Shown: positions 31,201 through 46,200, numbered from the stretch's first letter. The stretch is DNA of 64,000 nucleotides from Candidatus Omnitrophota bacterium (GCA_030692045.1 JAUYCX010000041.1:58370-122369); one strand, 5' to 3'. Numbers and translations: made by a program. Notes: a model not told the origin generated them from the sequence alone.

Positions 31201-34200
31201 AGAATTTTGTCCAGGATAAACGAAATTTATTTAGGAATGGAAGAGAAACAAAAGCCAACACAAATAAGGCAGGATAAATAAGAAAAGATAAGATTCCTAA
31301 AAAGCCAAAAGGCGGCGCGCGAGTTAAATCCGACATACCCCCCATTGCCTCCACGGCCCAGGCGGTTTGAGAGGTGAAAAATAATCCTAAAATACTTAAA
31401 AGCCCAACCAGCCCAAAGGCGCCGAGGTCGCCTTCTGACAACGACGTTCTTCTTGAAAGATCAAAAGCCTGCGCTTCATCATCGGTAATCTTGCCGCGCC
31501 GGCGTAACCATTCAAAAATGTGAATCACGTTAGCGTTAGGAATATGGGAAAGTTCCTGCGAAAGTTCAACGGCTTCCTCATAGGTTATACGATCACAAAT
31601 CTGACGCAGCAATCTAGCGCTTTTAAGCGTATCCTTAATCTTGATAATTCTTTCGAGTTCTTCAACGGGAATTCCTCTGATTAAAGAACAAACCTCTTCT
31701 TCGGTAGGTTCTCTATTTTGCTCAATCATTTTTCCCAAAATTTCACTTCCGGGCACTAACGATAATTCGTAATTAGCAGGAGGTATGCCCCTCGCAGCGA
31801 TACCCTGTCGCTTTAATTCTTCGACCACTCCTGTTTTTGTATGAATAATTCCGCGCACAACAATAATAACATAGTCGGGATTAGCCGTTAAAATATCTAT
31901 GATTTGTTGCATATATTCCTGGTCTCGTTCGACCATAAGAGTCCTAAATTTAGAAATCTGCTCAGTTGTTAATGCTGTAAACTCATTTCGATTTCCTAGA
32001 TAATATGCCTGCGGAACAAGAGTCATGAGCATCTCGAGTTGTGTAAATCCAATCCATATATTGGCAGAAGTCTCTTCAATGACAGCCTGCGTTTGCTGTT
32101 CAATCAAATATTCGGTAAGGGTATGATCGAACTCTCCATAAATAGGTGGAATATTACCGCTCCTTAAAGTTGTTCGATAACTATCGTTAAACCATGTTGT
32201 AAGTTCGCGATATCGTGTGGCGAGAAGGGAAATTGTCGCTGGGTCTTCAGAAAAAAAGTCTTCTAAATCCATATCCGGATATCTCTGAATAAATACTAAT
32301 GGCGGAATACCGCCTTGCTCAACCATGAAGAGAATTCTCTTTTCTTTATTTTTAGCTTCTGATAGGACTTGATTTAACGTTGTACGGATAAATTCAAAAT
32401 CTTCGCGGGTGTTGTGGGCAGAAAGCACAAACACAACCTCTCCTCCCCAGATGGAAAGGGGCAGACGGGAAACTATAAAAAAGTACATCATAGCCAAGAA
32501 CTGGCGGCTGCTAATACCGATTTTATCCGCGAGCTCTTTACTAGATATCGGTCCGGTAAGCAGTTTTTTTACTCCCCCATAGACATCATCAGAGAATATT
32601 TGTTTGGATTCCTCTAATTCAAATACTTGTAAAAGTTTATTTTTGGCCTGCGGGTCGGTTTCGAAGCGGCGGATCTGATCACTCAAAGCTCGATTAGAAA
32701 CGCTTCTTTTGATGCTAAGAAGGATGTTTTTAAATTCAGCCATAGTGTTAATTCTCTGCGTTTGCGATGACGCGGACGGATTGCCTTCGTCTCTGGAACT
32801 GTTTTCGTCTATCGCCATCCCCAAAATCGGCCCTGCCAGAAATATTCCCAATAATATTTGAACAAAAGACATTACTGACGACTGAATGTGAAGCAACAGC
32901 GGCGAATTCGCCATAATCCCCCCCGCCCAGGCGTTGTTAAAGCCCAGCAATAATCCCAAAACACTTAAAAGTACAACCGACACCAAGGCGCTTAAGGGTT
33001 TTTCGACATCGCCGCCTTCATCCATTTTCCTTACAGCAGGGTGCGTGCCCCCGGAATTCCCAATAGCCTTTAAGCCAGATCCTCTTTGTCTGCCAGAAGC
33101 GGCACCTCCGCGTTTCTTTTGATCTTTCTTTTTACGCTTCGCTACCTCTTGAGCGAACTTTATCAGCGTTCTCTCCTCTCCCTCGAACTGCCCTATGTCC
33201 GGCTCGCCGTTGTCAATTGCCTCTATCCATTGAATCAATAGATCTCGCTCTTTTTCACTGATGCTCATGGCGTCGGCTATCTTTATCCAATCTATTTTGT
33301 ACAAATCTCCATCAGGCCATGGATCCTGTGCGGCTAATGCCCCAACCCTATCTTCCGCTATCTCCTGCGGTCTGAGCCAAATCTTTTTGCGCTCAAAATA
33401 CCTGGCTATGTTTAAGGCCTTTTGAACATAATTGCTAAACCCGCCATGGCGCGCCGGACGGTAATTGAATATTCTCCGGATAATAATATTCTTTAGGGCC
33501 TGTTGAGAATCTTCACTCAGGAAAATCAGTTGAATCAGCGAGATGGCTTCCCCATTGGGCCTTTTAGCCTCCTCAATCAGAGGCTGCCAATCTTCGGCAG
33601 AGATTTCTCGCACATTGCGGCCAAGAATATGTTGATAAGGTTCTACGGCTTGCGCATCCAACATTGGCTGTAACCATCCCTGAATAATGCTTTTGGCAAC
33701 GGCATTGTCTATGGCCTCCTCATAGGTTTTCCCGCGCCCAAGGATGGGCAGATTGTTCTTCACGCCCTTCTTCAACCTCTCCAACAGTCCTACAATCACC
33801 ACCTCTTTCTTAAAGCCTAACACCAGGACATCACGGCTGAGTTTCTCTTCCCATTGAATCGTTGCTCGAGGCCGTGCGTTTTTGGCTAAACCCTTAATCT
33901 GAATCTGTTTATTGGTTTGAGGGTTGACATAGATTCTCCCGGATGGTGTTGTTGGGATGGTTTCACCAAAGTTTTCCTTCTTTTTATCAAAAAATTCTTT
34001 GTCTTCAATGTACAACCGCATGATATCCGTTAATAATATTTTGGCTATGGCCTTCTCATATGTCTTCCCGCGCCCAAGAATGGGCAGATTATTCATACCC
34101 TTCTTCAACCTCTCCAGCAGTCCTACAATCACCACCTCTTCCTTAAAGCCTAACACCAGAACATCACGGCTGAGTTTCTCTTCCCATTGAATCGTTGCTC

Positions 34201-37200
34201 GAGGCCGTGCGTTTTTGGCTAAACCCTTAATCTGAACACGTTTATTGATTTGAGGTCTGACATAGATTCTCCCGAATGGTGTGGTTGGGATGGTTTCAGC
34301 AAAGCTGCCTTTCTTTTGATCAAACGCTAACCTCTCTTCCACGTAAAGGCGCAGGATGTCGGCTAGGGCATCATAGGCTTGTTGGTATCCATTTATTAAC
34401 CGCGGCCTTCCGCGCCTTCTTGGTGAACCTCCAGTTTCCGGAAACACGCGCCTATTTGTTTCTTCTGGTTTTTTGTCTCTGGATTCGCCTTTGTTAATTG
34501 CCATTCCCAACGCAGCGAATGAAATGAGCGCAGTCCCGAGCGAAGCGAGGGAAACCGGTATGGAAATAGCCGAAAGAATTGAAAGAAGCAGAGAAATTGG
34601 ATTGGCAGAATTAACCTGCGCCGTCGCAGCCCAAGCGATTTGCGCCATCAAAATCCCCAGAAGCGGCAGGAAAATCAACGACAAGAAAACACCGAAATTA
34701 AGAGCTTTCTCTGGAATTTGATTTCCATGAAATATCTTAGAAGCCTTTCTTGCTGCCATAAATCCTAAGAAAATCCCTAATAAGATGGCAAAAAATATAG
34801 CCCATAAACCATGCTCCCAGGCTCCTAAAGGTAATAACATAAAGCTACCAAAATCTCCCCTTTCTTTGGAGGTTTGACTTCTTAACTCATCCCAAATTTC
34901 TTCTGTTAAGTCTTCGTCTAAATCCCAAGTTTCATTGGCAATCGCAATAAAATATTCTTTTGCACCTTTGCCCTTTGGCCTATTTCTAAATTCCCATACC
35001 AGAGCGCCAGCTACCTCCTGGGCATTTTCAATACAAGCCCTGTCTGTTTTGTCTAAATTACCATTTTCAATAATTAAATTGGTTATCTTTTTAATCAGAG
35101 CTATTTTAGTCTTATCATCGCCCGAGGGCTTGCTTTCTTGCAATAGAATCTCTTTTGTTTCTTTCTCTATTCTTGAGCATGATTTTCTCCTCTTTGGCCT
35201 TTCTTTTCTCTGCTCAATCCTGTGATTTAATTTTACAATATGCGTATTTACACAAACCCTTTCTACAAGTCTGCCGTGAAAAGCCATGCCGTCATCTGTT
35301 TCTAAGAAATCATGAATTAGTAAGGCCTTAGGTTTATGCTTAAGCAGAACCGCGTGTAAACCATAAAACATTCCTTCAGCATCTGAATTGGTTAAAATAG
35401 CCAACCTGTTTAAGGCACCTTTTCTCTTTATCTCTAAAGCAGACTTGTTTTGAGCTAAAACTATCTCTGGAAAAATAAGCTCTGGTAAAACCTTAAATCC
35501 CATAAGCTTAACCTCAACTATACCTTTATCATCTTCAACTATGCGTCCATCTTTTACTACAATTTCAACTGGATGGCCGGGATAGCCAGAGAAGTGTACC
35601 CTTGCATTGTAGAAATTTAGCCGGCCTCTTTCATTTAAATGAGCGCGAATAATACAATCGCCCAAACGCCTGAATTTTCTTTGAGTGATATCAAAGAATG
35701 AATTTATCAGCCTTCTTCCTGATGGCTCATAAACCAAGTAGGGTTTAATCCAGTTCTTTTTATCCGGCAATTTTACAGCAATGACAATGCCATTTTTGAT
35801 ACGTATATCCACAAATGCTTGTGAGTATCTTTTATCTCTGAATGATGTCCAGTACCTATTTCCTAAACTTAAAACACCTCCCTTACTTAATTGATGGTGC
35901 AGAATTGTATGGTTAGATAACCCTGCAAGCCTTTCTTTAGTAAGAGTTAGGTAAGAACCCTCTAATTTTTTTAATTTATTATCGAAGATTAAGGCTAAGG
36001 GATAAAGCTTAGACACCTTTCCTCTAAATAAAACCCTAACTTCAGTAACTATTCCTTTCATGACATCAAATTCAACCAGAGCCCGGGAGTGCTTTTTTAA
36101 TTCGCACCAGACCACGCCGCCTATTTCCAAGGCGCCACTTTTTTGTAGTCTCCAGTTTCTTATTGTGACATCGTCTAACTGGCTAAAAGTCCTTGAACCT
36201 GGATTTATAAACACACCGATTAACCTATTTTGTTTCTTCTCAAATAGCAAAGGGAGCTCTCTCTTAATTCTTGTGCCTGTAACCTTAACGCTTCTGGGAA
36301 TCCCCATTACCACCAAAACCTCAACTGGAGCATAAGACTTGGCTTCATCAAGGGTTACCAGATATTCCCCTGCCAAATATAATTGTTTCTCTTTGTTAAG
36401 GTGTGTTCTAACTGTTACATCTTCAAACCTTAAAAGCTCCTTTGCAAAAACACCGTGGCAATATGTTTTAATCAGTTTTTTGGTTTTATTATCAATCACT
36501 TGGATATACTGTGCGTAACTGTCATCATCTAAGAATTTGACACTCAAAATAAAACCATGCTTTAGCTCAATTTCTACATAGGAATTCTTGTGCTTTGCAA
36601 ATATACCCCGTAGATTGTTTTTTCCTGTCCTGGGGATTTCACCCTCTTGGTTTAATCTTATGCCTTTAATTATCACATGGCCTAAAGCCCCCAATTCTTC
36701 CTGATTCATCATCTGGGATGAGTTTCGATAATGGATAACTTTTGGCTTCCTTTCAAAAGTTACAGCTAATAATGTCAGAGGTAGAAATGATAACTCGCTC
36801 AACGAAAACAACAAACTTGGAAGCATGAAAAGAAGTAGTAAAGCCAGAAACATTTTCCCGAACTTTAATTTTGAAGCAAACCTGTAACGAGAACCCTGTT
36901 TTTTCTTGCTCTGATAAGGAATTTGCGCTTTCTGTAAGTGATAACGGATGGCATTAGAGCTCGTATGGAAATGCCAGGCAATGTCACGCAAACTGGCATC
37001 AGGATTTGCCTTAACGTATTCTGCTAAGGCAGTGTCACCAAGGAGGTTGCGACGACCGCCTTGACGGGAGGACTGCGCCTGATGCTTACCTTTGCCTTGT
37101 GCATCATTGCTTGCCAAACCTAAAACTACTAAAGAAATCAAAGACAATACAAAACTGCTAAAGAAATCAAAACCTAACATCGAGAATGATGCTGTATCAG

Positions 37201-40200
37201 TCTCAATGATTTTCTTGACAATGCGCGTTCCAGCTGTGGTTTGAGTAAGTGCTTCAAGGCAATGTGGGCTATCTGTGATAATGGCAAAGGCATTTGGGGA
37301 GGGAGATTTTGCTACAAATTCTGCACATGATTCTAACTTAGGACCCATACTGCCAGCAGGTGCCTGCTCTGGATAATGCTTTAAGATATATCTTGTTCGA
37401 GCAACACTCATCTGGGAAACCCGACGACGCTTACTGGGTTTATTAAAATCCAAATAAAATGCATCTACATTGGTTAAAATAATTAGGGCATCTGCCTCTA
37501 ATTCTAAAGCCAGTAAGGCAGATGCCCTATCCTTATCAATCACACCTTCAAATCCTTGCAATTTGCCATCCTTATCATAGTAAACTGGAACACCCCCACC
37601 TCCGCAGGCAATTACAATCTTATGCATCTCCATTAAATCTCTGATTGTCTCTATCCCAATAATCTTTAAGGGAATTGGGGAGGGAACATGCCTTCTAAAC
37701 CGACGAGGATTATCCGCCGGGATTTCTTGTCTTTCTAATATTTGCCAGCCTCTTTCTCTTTCTAATTTTTGCTTTTCTTCTAAGGCATAGAATGGGCCAA
37801 TGGGTTTGGTGGGTTTTTGGCTTGCAGGATTATCTTTATCAATGAGGACTTGGGTAAGAATATCGACAATTTCTCTTTTAATACCTCTTTGTCTAAATAC
37901 ATTGCTTGAGTTTCGTTCAATTAAATACCCCATAGAACCTTGGGTATCTGCATCTAACTCATCCAAAGGCCGAGGTGGTGAGCGCAGGACTTTAAGTTGA
38001 AAAGCCAATTCTTCTCGAATTAATGCCTTGCCTACTTGGGGCCCACTTCCGTGGGTAATTACAATTTGATAGCCTTGCTGAACTAAATCTGCAATTACCT
38101 CAGACATTTTAGCTAAGTTCTGAAAGTCATTGCCGCCCAAAGCTACAACAATTCTTCCCTGTATCTTTCCTGATGCAGTTTGTGGAGCCCTTCGCACAAT
38201 AAGTCTGATGTCATATGTGTAAAGAAAATATAATATCGTAAGTATAGCGGTAAAGAATAAAATATTACCTAACATTGAGAGAGCAAAAAGAATATCTTGG
38301 ACCCCCCAAATGCCCAAACCTATAAGGCCCACAAAACAGCTTAAATCGCCTTTATCCAGACCCTTGTGGTCTCTAGTTTTGTCTTCTGGTTCATAATTAA
38401 TGCCGTCTTCTCTTGCAAGTTCAATAAGTTCTACCATCATATTATCAAATCCGAACATAAAACCCCTAAATCTCTCTAAGTCAATAATCAGTAAGGCCTT
38501 TTGTATTAGACCAAGAACACCGCGAGACGAACCCTGTCTTATTCTCTGCAATAATATATCCACTATCTCTAACTCTTCCAATCTTTTCTTAAAACACTCA
38601 TAGGCAAATCCACAGACATCGCGCGTTGCCTGTCCAGCTGCTGCTTCCATTTCCTGCCGTTCTTCACTCTTGTGTAATCGGTTATCTTTCTCAGGACCAT
38701 AGGTACGGTCATAAACCATCAGTTGATGTATTAAACCAACAACCCGCGTTAATTTATTTTTATAGTCTGTTATTTCTTTGTCTATATCAAATAAATCAAG
38801 AGAAGATAATTTAGAAGATCTAACTAAGCCCTCGAATAGCATTGACATAATTCGAAATGTATACATAATTCGGCCTGCATATAACCAGATAAACAGCATA
38901 ATAGTAGCCATTGCTAATAGTAAAATGGCATATTCTTCATTAAATGGTAGCAAAATCAACAAGGTGTGGGGATGTATGCATTTCCCTGCTGCACGAGAAG
39001 TTTTCTGGTAATCTTGCCAGGTGTAACAACCGCTTATGCTATACAAAAGCTTAGAAGCAAAGCTATAACGAGAGCCTTGCCCCTTCTTGCTTTGATATCT
39101 AATCTGTGCGCTCTCAAGGTGATGTCGAATGGTATTTGAACTCGTATGGAAATGCCAAGCAATGTCACGTAAACTGGCATTAGGATTTGCCTTAACATAG
39201 GCAGCTAAGGCAGCATCATCCACACGGCCACGACGGTCTCCCTGACGCGGAAACGGCAGAGCTGCCAAATTTATATCGCGCTCTCTTACCAAAGCCCTGG
39301 GAATCAACTCTCTAAAATCTGAGGGCTTTAAATTAGAATTTAATTGCTTAAACATTGTTTCTATCGAGCCTAATCCCATAAACCAAAAGCTTCCTTTGCT
39401 TATGATAGAACTAGCACTCACTCCTCGAAACTGTTCTCTTTCTTTACAAGCCACATAATAATTTCCTTTTGCATCTAAAAGTACCGTATCACGGCTAGGT
39501 AATTTTTCCATTCTATTGGGAGAGATTACTAAGTTGTCTTGGTTGGTAAGTTTCTGAAGTCTTTCTATTAAATTACGCGCGATTTCTGCATAAGCCTCTC
39601 CATTCTGTTTTTGGCCCTCCCATTCAACTTTAGAAACTTCTTGAGTTTCCAAGCTTATGATAATTCTAACCAGCTCAATAATATCCTCAAGCTCAGCAAC
39701 TGGATCAATAGGAATTTCTAAATTCCTTTCTACAGTCTGTTTCAAGTCTTCCAGCGAAATATTATCTATTAAATTTGTCCAGCCAATTAACTCTAAATCT
39801 TCCAAAAGTCTAAATTGCGCTTCATTAGTTGGCGTAAATGGTTCTCCTGATTTCTTGGCTTCTTTAATTTCAATCAATAACCTACGTTGTTGCGGGGTTA
39901 AGGCTTGGATAATCCCTTGTGGAGTTCTAAGAAATACTTTCTCCAATGAAGGTGCTTCTAAATGCCATTTGTTGGCTAAATGCTCTGCTGACTCAAAATG
40001 AACCAATATCCGCTGTCGCATTTGTTCTGGCTCTAACTTAAGCTGTTTACGTACATCTTCCCATTTGGCAATCTCATAAAGCTCATGGGATAAAACAATT
40101 GCATCATCCTTAAAATCTGCATCAATATAGATTACTGGTTTTCCATATCTTTGACCTAAGCCAATATGAGCAAATTGGCCAGTTGTGGCAAAAAGTCCGG

Positions 40201-43200
40201 GTATGGGAATAACCGGAGCGCTTACTTTGTAAACCCTATCCTCAGCCAACTTATAATTGACGATATTGTCTCTACTGGCTTTTAAATCTTCGGGAAGTTT
40301 GTATCTAATATAATTATTAACTTTTAAATGGGTTTGAGTTTGTTTTCTTGCAGCAGCTAAATTAATATCTCTGTTGCCTTCGATAATATCTTTAAGCTTG
40401 CATAAGGAATGATTCCAAACCACATCATGCATAAACTTAGGGAAAAGAAGCTTAAATATTGACCAGAAAAGCTTTGACGCCAGATTTTCTCCTTTAGGAA
40501 AATTAAATGCCACATAAATGGATAACAGACTTTCCCCTTTTCTAATGCTGTCAACATCAAATATCAACACCCCACCTTTGGCAAAACCATCTCTAATGCG
40601 ATAAATCAAATAACGTCCTTGATGGATATTTTCTAAAACCAATCTAAATGAAAGCCTCTGGTTGCCTAAGATAACATATTGCACCACACAGCCAACTGCG
40701 TTAGCATTTCCTGAAATTCTTTCCACATTTATCATTCTGGGCTTAAAATATTCTCTATCTCTATCGCCAAATCTTCCTAACTCATTAATTATTTTTTCTT
40801 TTTCAGCCTTTATCCTGATGGAATACATCTTCTCAAATTCTGGAAGCCTTTCTAATTGATGCATACCCAAATCCGCAATAAGCTCTTGCCTCTTGGCTTC
40901 AACTTCTTCTTTATAAACTCCTGTGGGATATCTGCCAAAACCTTGCCAATTTAAGCCAAATAACAATTCTGTAAGATAATTTCTAAATGTTACCAACACG
41001 CCTCCAGTAAAGATTAACCACATTGTCTTTGGATGAATCATTGAGATAAAAATGCCTCTATATGTGCCATCGCCGCTGGCAATTCTCCATAAGATATCCT
41101 CTAATCTTCTTTTGCCTTCTTGGGTTTTCCTTTCGGTTATAATTGCCTGATATAAAATTCTACTTAACCAGGGGTGTCCAAACACAAGCTTATTAAACAT
41201 AAACACTAATTTGCCAAACTGGTTATCCCTTTCCAAGGCTTTAATTGTGGGCAAATAACCTCTGCTTAAACTATCTCTATCAATTCCTTGGTTTAACATA
41301 GCATTTGCCAAGGCTGAGGCTGTCAGATACGCAGAATAAATCCCATCTTTATACAACCGACAAGCAACTGCATCTCCTACTAAAGCCAACCTATCTGCAA
41401 AGGGATTTTTTGCCGCAGCCACAACCATATTTGGATTGCAGATACACTCTGTGGCAGGCTTAGCCTCGTTAGGTAATAATCGTTTTATATCTGGTAGTGC
41501 TTGGAACCTTTCTATGATATCGCGATTTTCTCGAAAACTCGCATGGTCAATGGCAGAGCCAATGAGAACAACTGTAAGAAATTTTCCTTTTGGCATTAAT
41601 GAACACATCTCTAATTTAAGCTGTTTAGAGCCGTATAAGACAAAATTTACTTCATCCTTCATCCCTTGCATAAATTCTTCGCCCACATCTAATTCAAAAA
41701 TCATTGACCTTCTTAGACGCGGCAGAGTAAACTTGGGGAGCAAGTCTTGTAAGGCTGTGAAAAGTTTTGCCTCTTGTAATCTCATCCCTGGAGTTTCATT
41801 AACACCTGCGGCAAATACCAGAAAATCTGCTTCAATTGGTTGACCGCCACTATAGAAAATCAAGGGTTTGCCTTTCTCTGAATATTGAATATTATTAACC
41901 TCTCCTGTAATAACCTTTGCTCCTTCATAACAAGCCTTTTCTAAGAGAAAGGCATCAAAATTCAAATGCCGATGTATTCTTGCCATTGGCCGGGAGCCTC
42001 GATAAACTGAATACATCTGTCTGTCTCTAGGAACTCTTAACTCAATATTTTTCCAATGTCCCTGGACTGTAATAGAATTGACCCTGCCTTGGATAATCTC
42101 CTCTGGTAAATTAAGTTTTGTCTCCTCTAAAACATCATTCATTCTGGGAGATATGCTCCCAGCACAATAATTACAGCCTTCTCTCTGAGCAATTGTATTT
42201 GTAGATTCAGAGTTTCTCAGCTCCTTTTTCTTTTCGATAATTTTAACCTCTATGTTTTTACCCAATGCCTTTGCTTTTCGTAACAACTCAATGGCAAAAA
42301 ATGAACCTGCCGGCCCTCCGCCGATAACTACAATCCTTGAGCCATTTTCTAATTGTAAGTGTTGTGATGTTCGCTTAGTAAGATATCTAACTATGAAATA
42401 AACCAAAGCTACCACCCCTGCCAGCAAAAGCCCAAAGCCAAGCGGGTCAATCAATGTAAATAAGCTAGGGTTTGAAGTCTTGAGGGCAAACTCTTCTAAA
42501 TTTCTAAATAGTAATTCCACAGATTCCTCATCCGAATTGACTATAACTAAGCCGGCTTCTGCTTTAAGCCTGGGCAACTCTGGAATTTTCTTATGACTCC
42601 TGGCAGATACTTCCTCTTGTGAAATTAATGGGTCGCGCCTTCTTATACGTTGTTCCAGCAATTCAATAATAGTCTTCTGTTGTTGTATACTTAAATTACC
42701 TTCAATGGCCATTGGCACTACTAATACCCTTTTGATTTCCGTTCCTGGCCAGAGACGCAGTATCTCTAAAGAGGTTGATTCTGAATCAATAAGTAAAATG
42801 CGCCCTGAGCGAATAACTCGGCATAATTCCTCTAATGTAATGCCAAGATGACTAAGGGGATACTCCCTAACACTAACAAACAATATTTTTCCAGCATTCT
42901 CTTCGTGGGCAAACTGTTTATCTGTTATAAATCGACGCTCTCCAAAAACAAATTTTTTATATCTCCCAGCTGGCCTTTCATCGAGACGGGGGCGACGTGT
43001 AGTTGTACGTATGACAGGTATAAATTTATCAGGGTAGCTTTTTGCCAGCATTTTGATGAAGGTTGATTTTCCCGCACCGCTGGGTCCAGTAAATAAAAGA
43101 ATCCTTGGTGGTCGTGTAGATATTTTTTTAATATCCTCAAAACAAGATACACGGTAGAGAGACAGAGACTTCAACCATAGCGCCAGCGCCAATATCATCA

Positions 43201-46200
43201 ATCCGCTGAGAATAATCATCACTGCAACAGACAAACACGCTGCTTGGGGTATTTGAGTCGTTACTAGGATTTCGTCTTGACTGTGTTGATGGGATGTGAT
43301 ATATTTATTTTGGAGGTAGTCAAATATGAGAATTAAAATCGTGCTTGAAAAAGGTGAAGATGGATATATAGTAGCGAGTGTTCCTTCGTTACCTGGCTGC
43401 CATAGCCAAGGCAAGAGTGAAAAAGAAGCCATTAAGAATATCAAAGAAGCTATCCTATTATATTTAGAACCCAACCCCAAGGATATTCGCCAAAATTCCT
43501 CCCATAAAGTCTTAAATCTTGCTTTATGAAGCCGCCTTTGCTTTCCGGCAACGAAATCGTTCTTGCTTTTCTGAGAGCAGGATACATCAAGACCGGCCAG
43601 CGCGGAAGTCATATCAAACTCTTTCATCCGGCCAAACAAATTACCCTGATCATCCCTAATCATAGAGAAGTCGACCGTTGGACCCTCAAGGGTATTATCA
43701 AAGACTCCGGCTTGACAGTTGAGGAATTCTTGAAGCTTGTTAAATGATTTTCTCCTAGAAGGCGGATAACTTAAAATTTTTCTAAACGACGGTGGTGCAT
43801 GACTGATGAAACCCTTAATTGCTTTAAGATTTCTCAGGATAAAAACCAAAACCGCAATTCCTGCCAGCAAAAGCCCAAAGCCAATTGGGTCAATCAATGT
43901 AAATAAGCCTAAGTTTGAAACTGAATCAGCTTGATTTTCTTCATCATTAATATTTGAGCTGAGTCTGCGTGTTTTAAGTTCGCTTATCAATTCTACAGTA
44001 ATCTCATCGGCCATTTTTTGATGGGCTATGATGAACTGTTCAGCTCTAACATGACCTTGCTTTAAGAAACCTTGTTGTAAAGCAGCTGCTACTATTGTAA
44101 TCGACCTGGATAAACTTTGATCATTGTAGTCTAATTGAAAATGCCATACGTCTAAAGCATCGTTATAAAATGCCATAAGACGATCTAACACTAATTTACC
44201 GAATAGATCAGGATACTTAACAGCGGCATGCACCCAATAAGCAATTCTGGCGTAGTCGCCAGGATACTGAAGATGTATCTCATAATGAATCTGGCCTTCT
44301 GCAGAATGATCATCCATCTCAAATCGAATGCCTAACATATGGTAATTAAAGGTCATCTGTCGATGGCCCTCTGTAAGTTTGCCATTGCAAACCGCCTTAC
44401 TCGTCTCTGTTTTTCTGGTATTTACCGCGTGCCAAATCATTGCACTGGGACTGCCTAAACCCTCTTTGTCTGTGGGTAAAACTTCTCCCCCTGTGGCTAC
44501 CATGTCTTTATAAACCCTGTCTAAGAAAAAGCTGGCCGCCGCTATCATCACACCGTACAAACTATCTAAATATCCCTCAACTGTAGTGGCATAACTGGAA
44601 CTGATAATTTCTTCCTCATTAAATAATCCGAATTCTTTGGTATAAAGGTCTAATATTCGCCGGGTCATTTTATAATGAGAAGGGAGGATTCTTAATTCTA
44701 CAGAATCATGTTCAATGGCCGACGGCCTTACGCCGGGAATTTTGCCATTTTGTAGGCGCATAAAGAAATTAAATACGGGTATCCATTGCTTAGCATGGCG
44801 CTGTCTTGTCTTTATGCGTGCGCTAATTTGTTTTTTCGGGTTATATCCATCAACAATAGCTTGGTCTTTGATGGCTTGTTTTTCTTCCTCTGATAGATTA
44901 AAAGGCACTCCTATTTCGCAGCCAGTTGTGGGAAGATAGGAATACTCCTTTTCCTCTTGTCTTAATTTGTCTATTTCCTGTGCAATGGCTGTGGCTATTT
45001 CTTCAACAGATTTCCCTTCCAGTAAATATTTTTTAAAGATAAGCATTTTAATATACTGCTGTGTGCCCAGCATAAGGTCATCAATAGGTAAACTTCCAAA
45101 AAGTCGCAGCAACGCTCTCCTCGCGCCTGCTGAAATCCTTCGATTATTTTTTCTCGAGGCAAACTCGGCTAATGTATTTGTTGCAAAGAGAAATTCTTTA
45201 ATTCTGCTTACTATTCTTTTTGTAAACCTTATGAATAGTTTGATAAGCGGGAAGCCGGCGATAAGGCCCAACCAGAAAATGAACGGCATGCTCAATAGCT
45301 TCCTATGATCGTATATCATGACTATGTTGGATATAATCAGGAGGGCTAACGTGCCTATTGTTAAATCTTCTTTAGAGGTGCGGAAAGCTCCAAACTTATT
45401 CGTTAGATTTCTAATAACCATATTAAGAACTATATTAAACAAGTAAGAGATAGCTAAAGCAAATACAAGCATAATGACCCACAATATTAGCTTTGAGCCT
45501 TCATTTATAGCTTCTGTGCCTTGAGCAAACAATAAGGAAGGAATTATCAATAGTAAAGCGGCGATAACCGAAGTGATAATGACGAGTGGAACACTCAAAC
45601 CTACTGGCACTGACTCAGGCTCTTCTATTGGTTTTTCTACAGGTTGCGGCTGTGGGTCTTTTTCCGGCTTTGTGGGTTCAGTCTGAGGTTTTTTAATGGG
45701 CTTGGCGGGCTCATGTTGAGGTATCCGACGAGGAACGGTCTGCGGCTTCTGGCGCTTTCTCTTGGTCATTGAAGGTAATTGGTTATTATCTTTCGGCGGT
45801 GCGCGGCTGGCTTTAATGGCAGCAAAAGCTCTTTGTCTTAAAAATAACCTTATCCAGAGTACAAACGTTAATATCAATAAACCTGCTAAAATAAGATTCC
45901 CTTCATCAGGCAAACCCAGCGCCAAGAGCCATAAGGACTTATCAGGATGAGGTGTTCTCTGGCGTGTTTCTGTTGAAGGTGTAAATCCCTGTCTTGGTCT
46001 TCTTGTAGGGATACTAACTTTTGGCGCTTCTCTTTTTGGCTGAGGTACTTTGGTCTTAACAGCGTCGCAGGCATCATTGTAAGTAAGCCAATGTTCTCTT
46101 TCTTGCTGAACCATTTGCACAAAATTTTCTCTGCTGGGATACAACACACCTAGCGTTTGAATGATCAGCCGATTCATTTGTGTAATAACTTCTTTTCTTA

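Noticed and set aside
33105..33690. Sigma-factor domain
   Set aside because: Only a general helical pattern is present; regions 2.4 and 4.2 cannot be identified.
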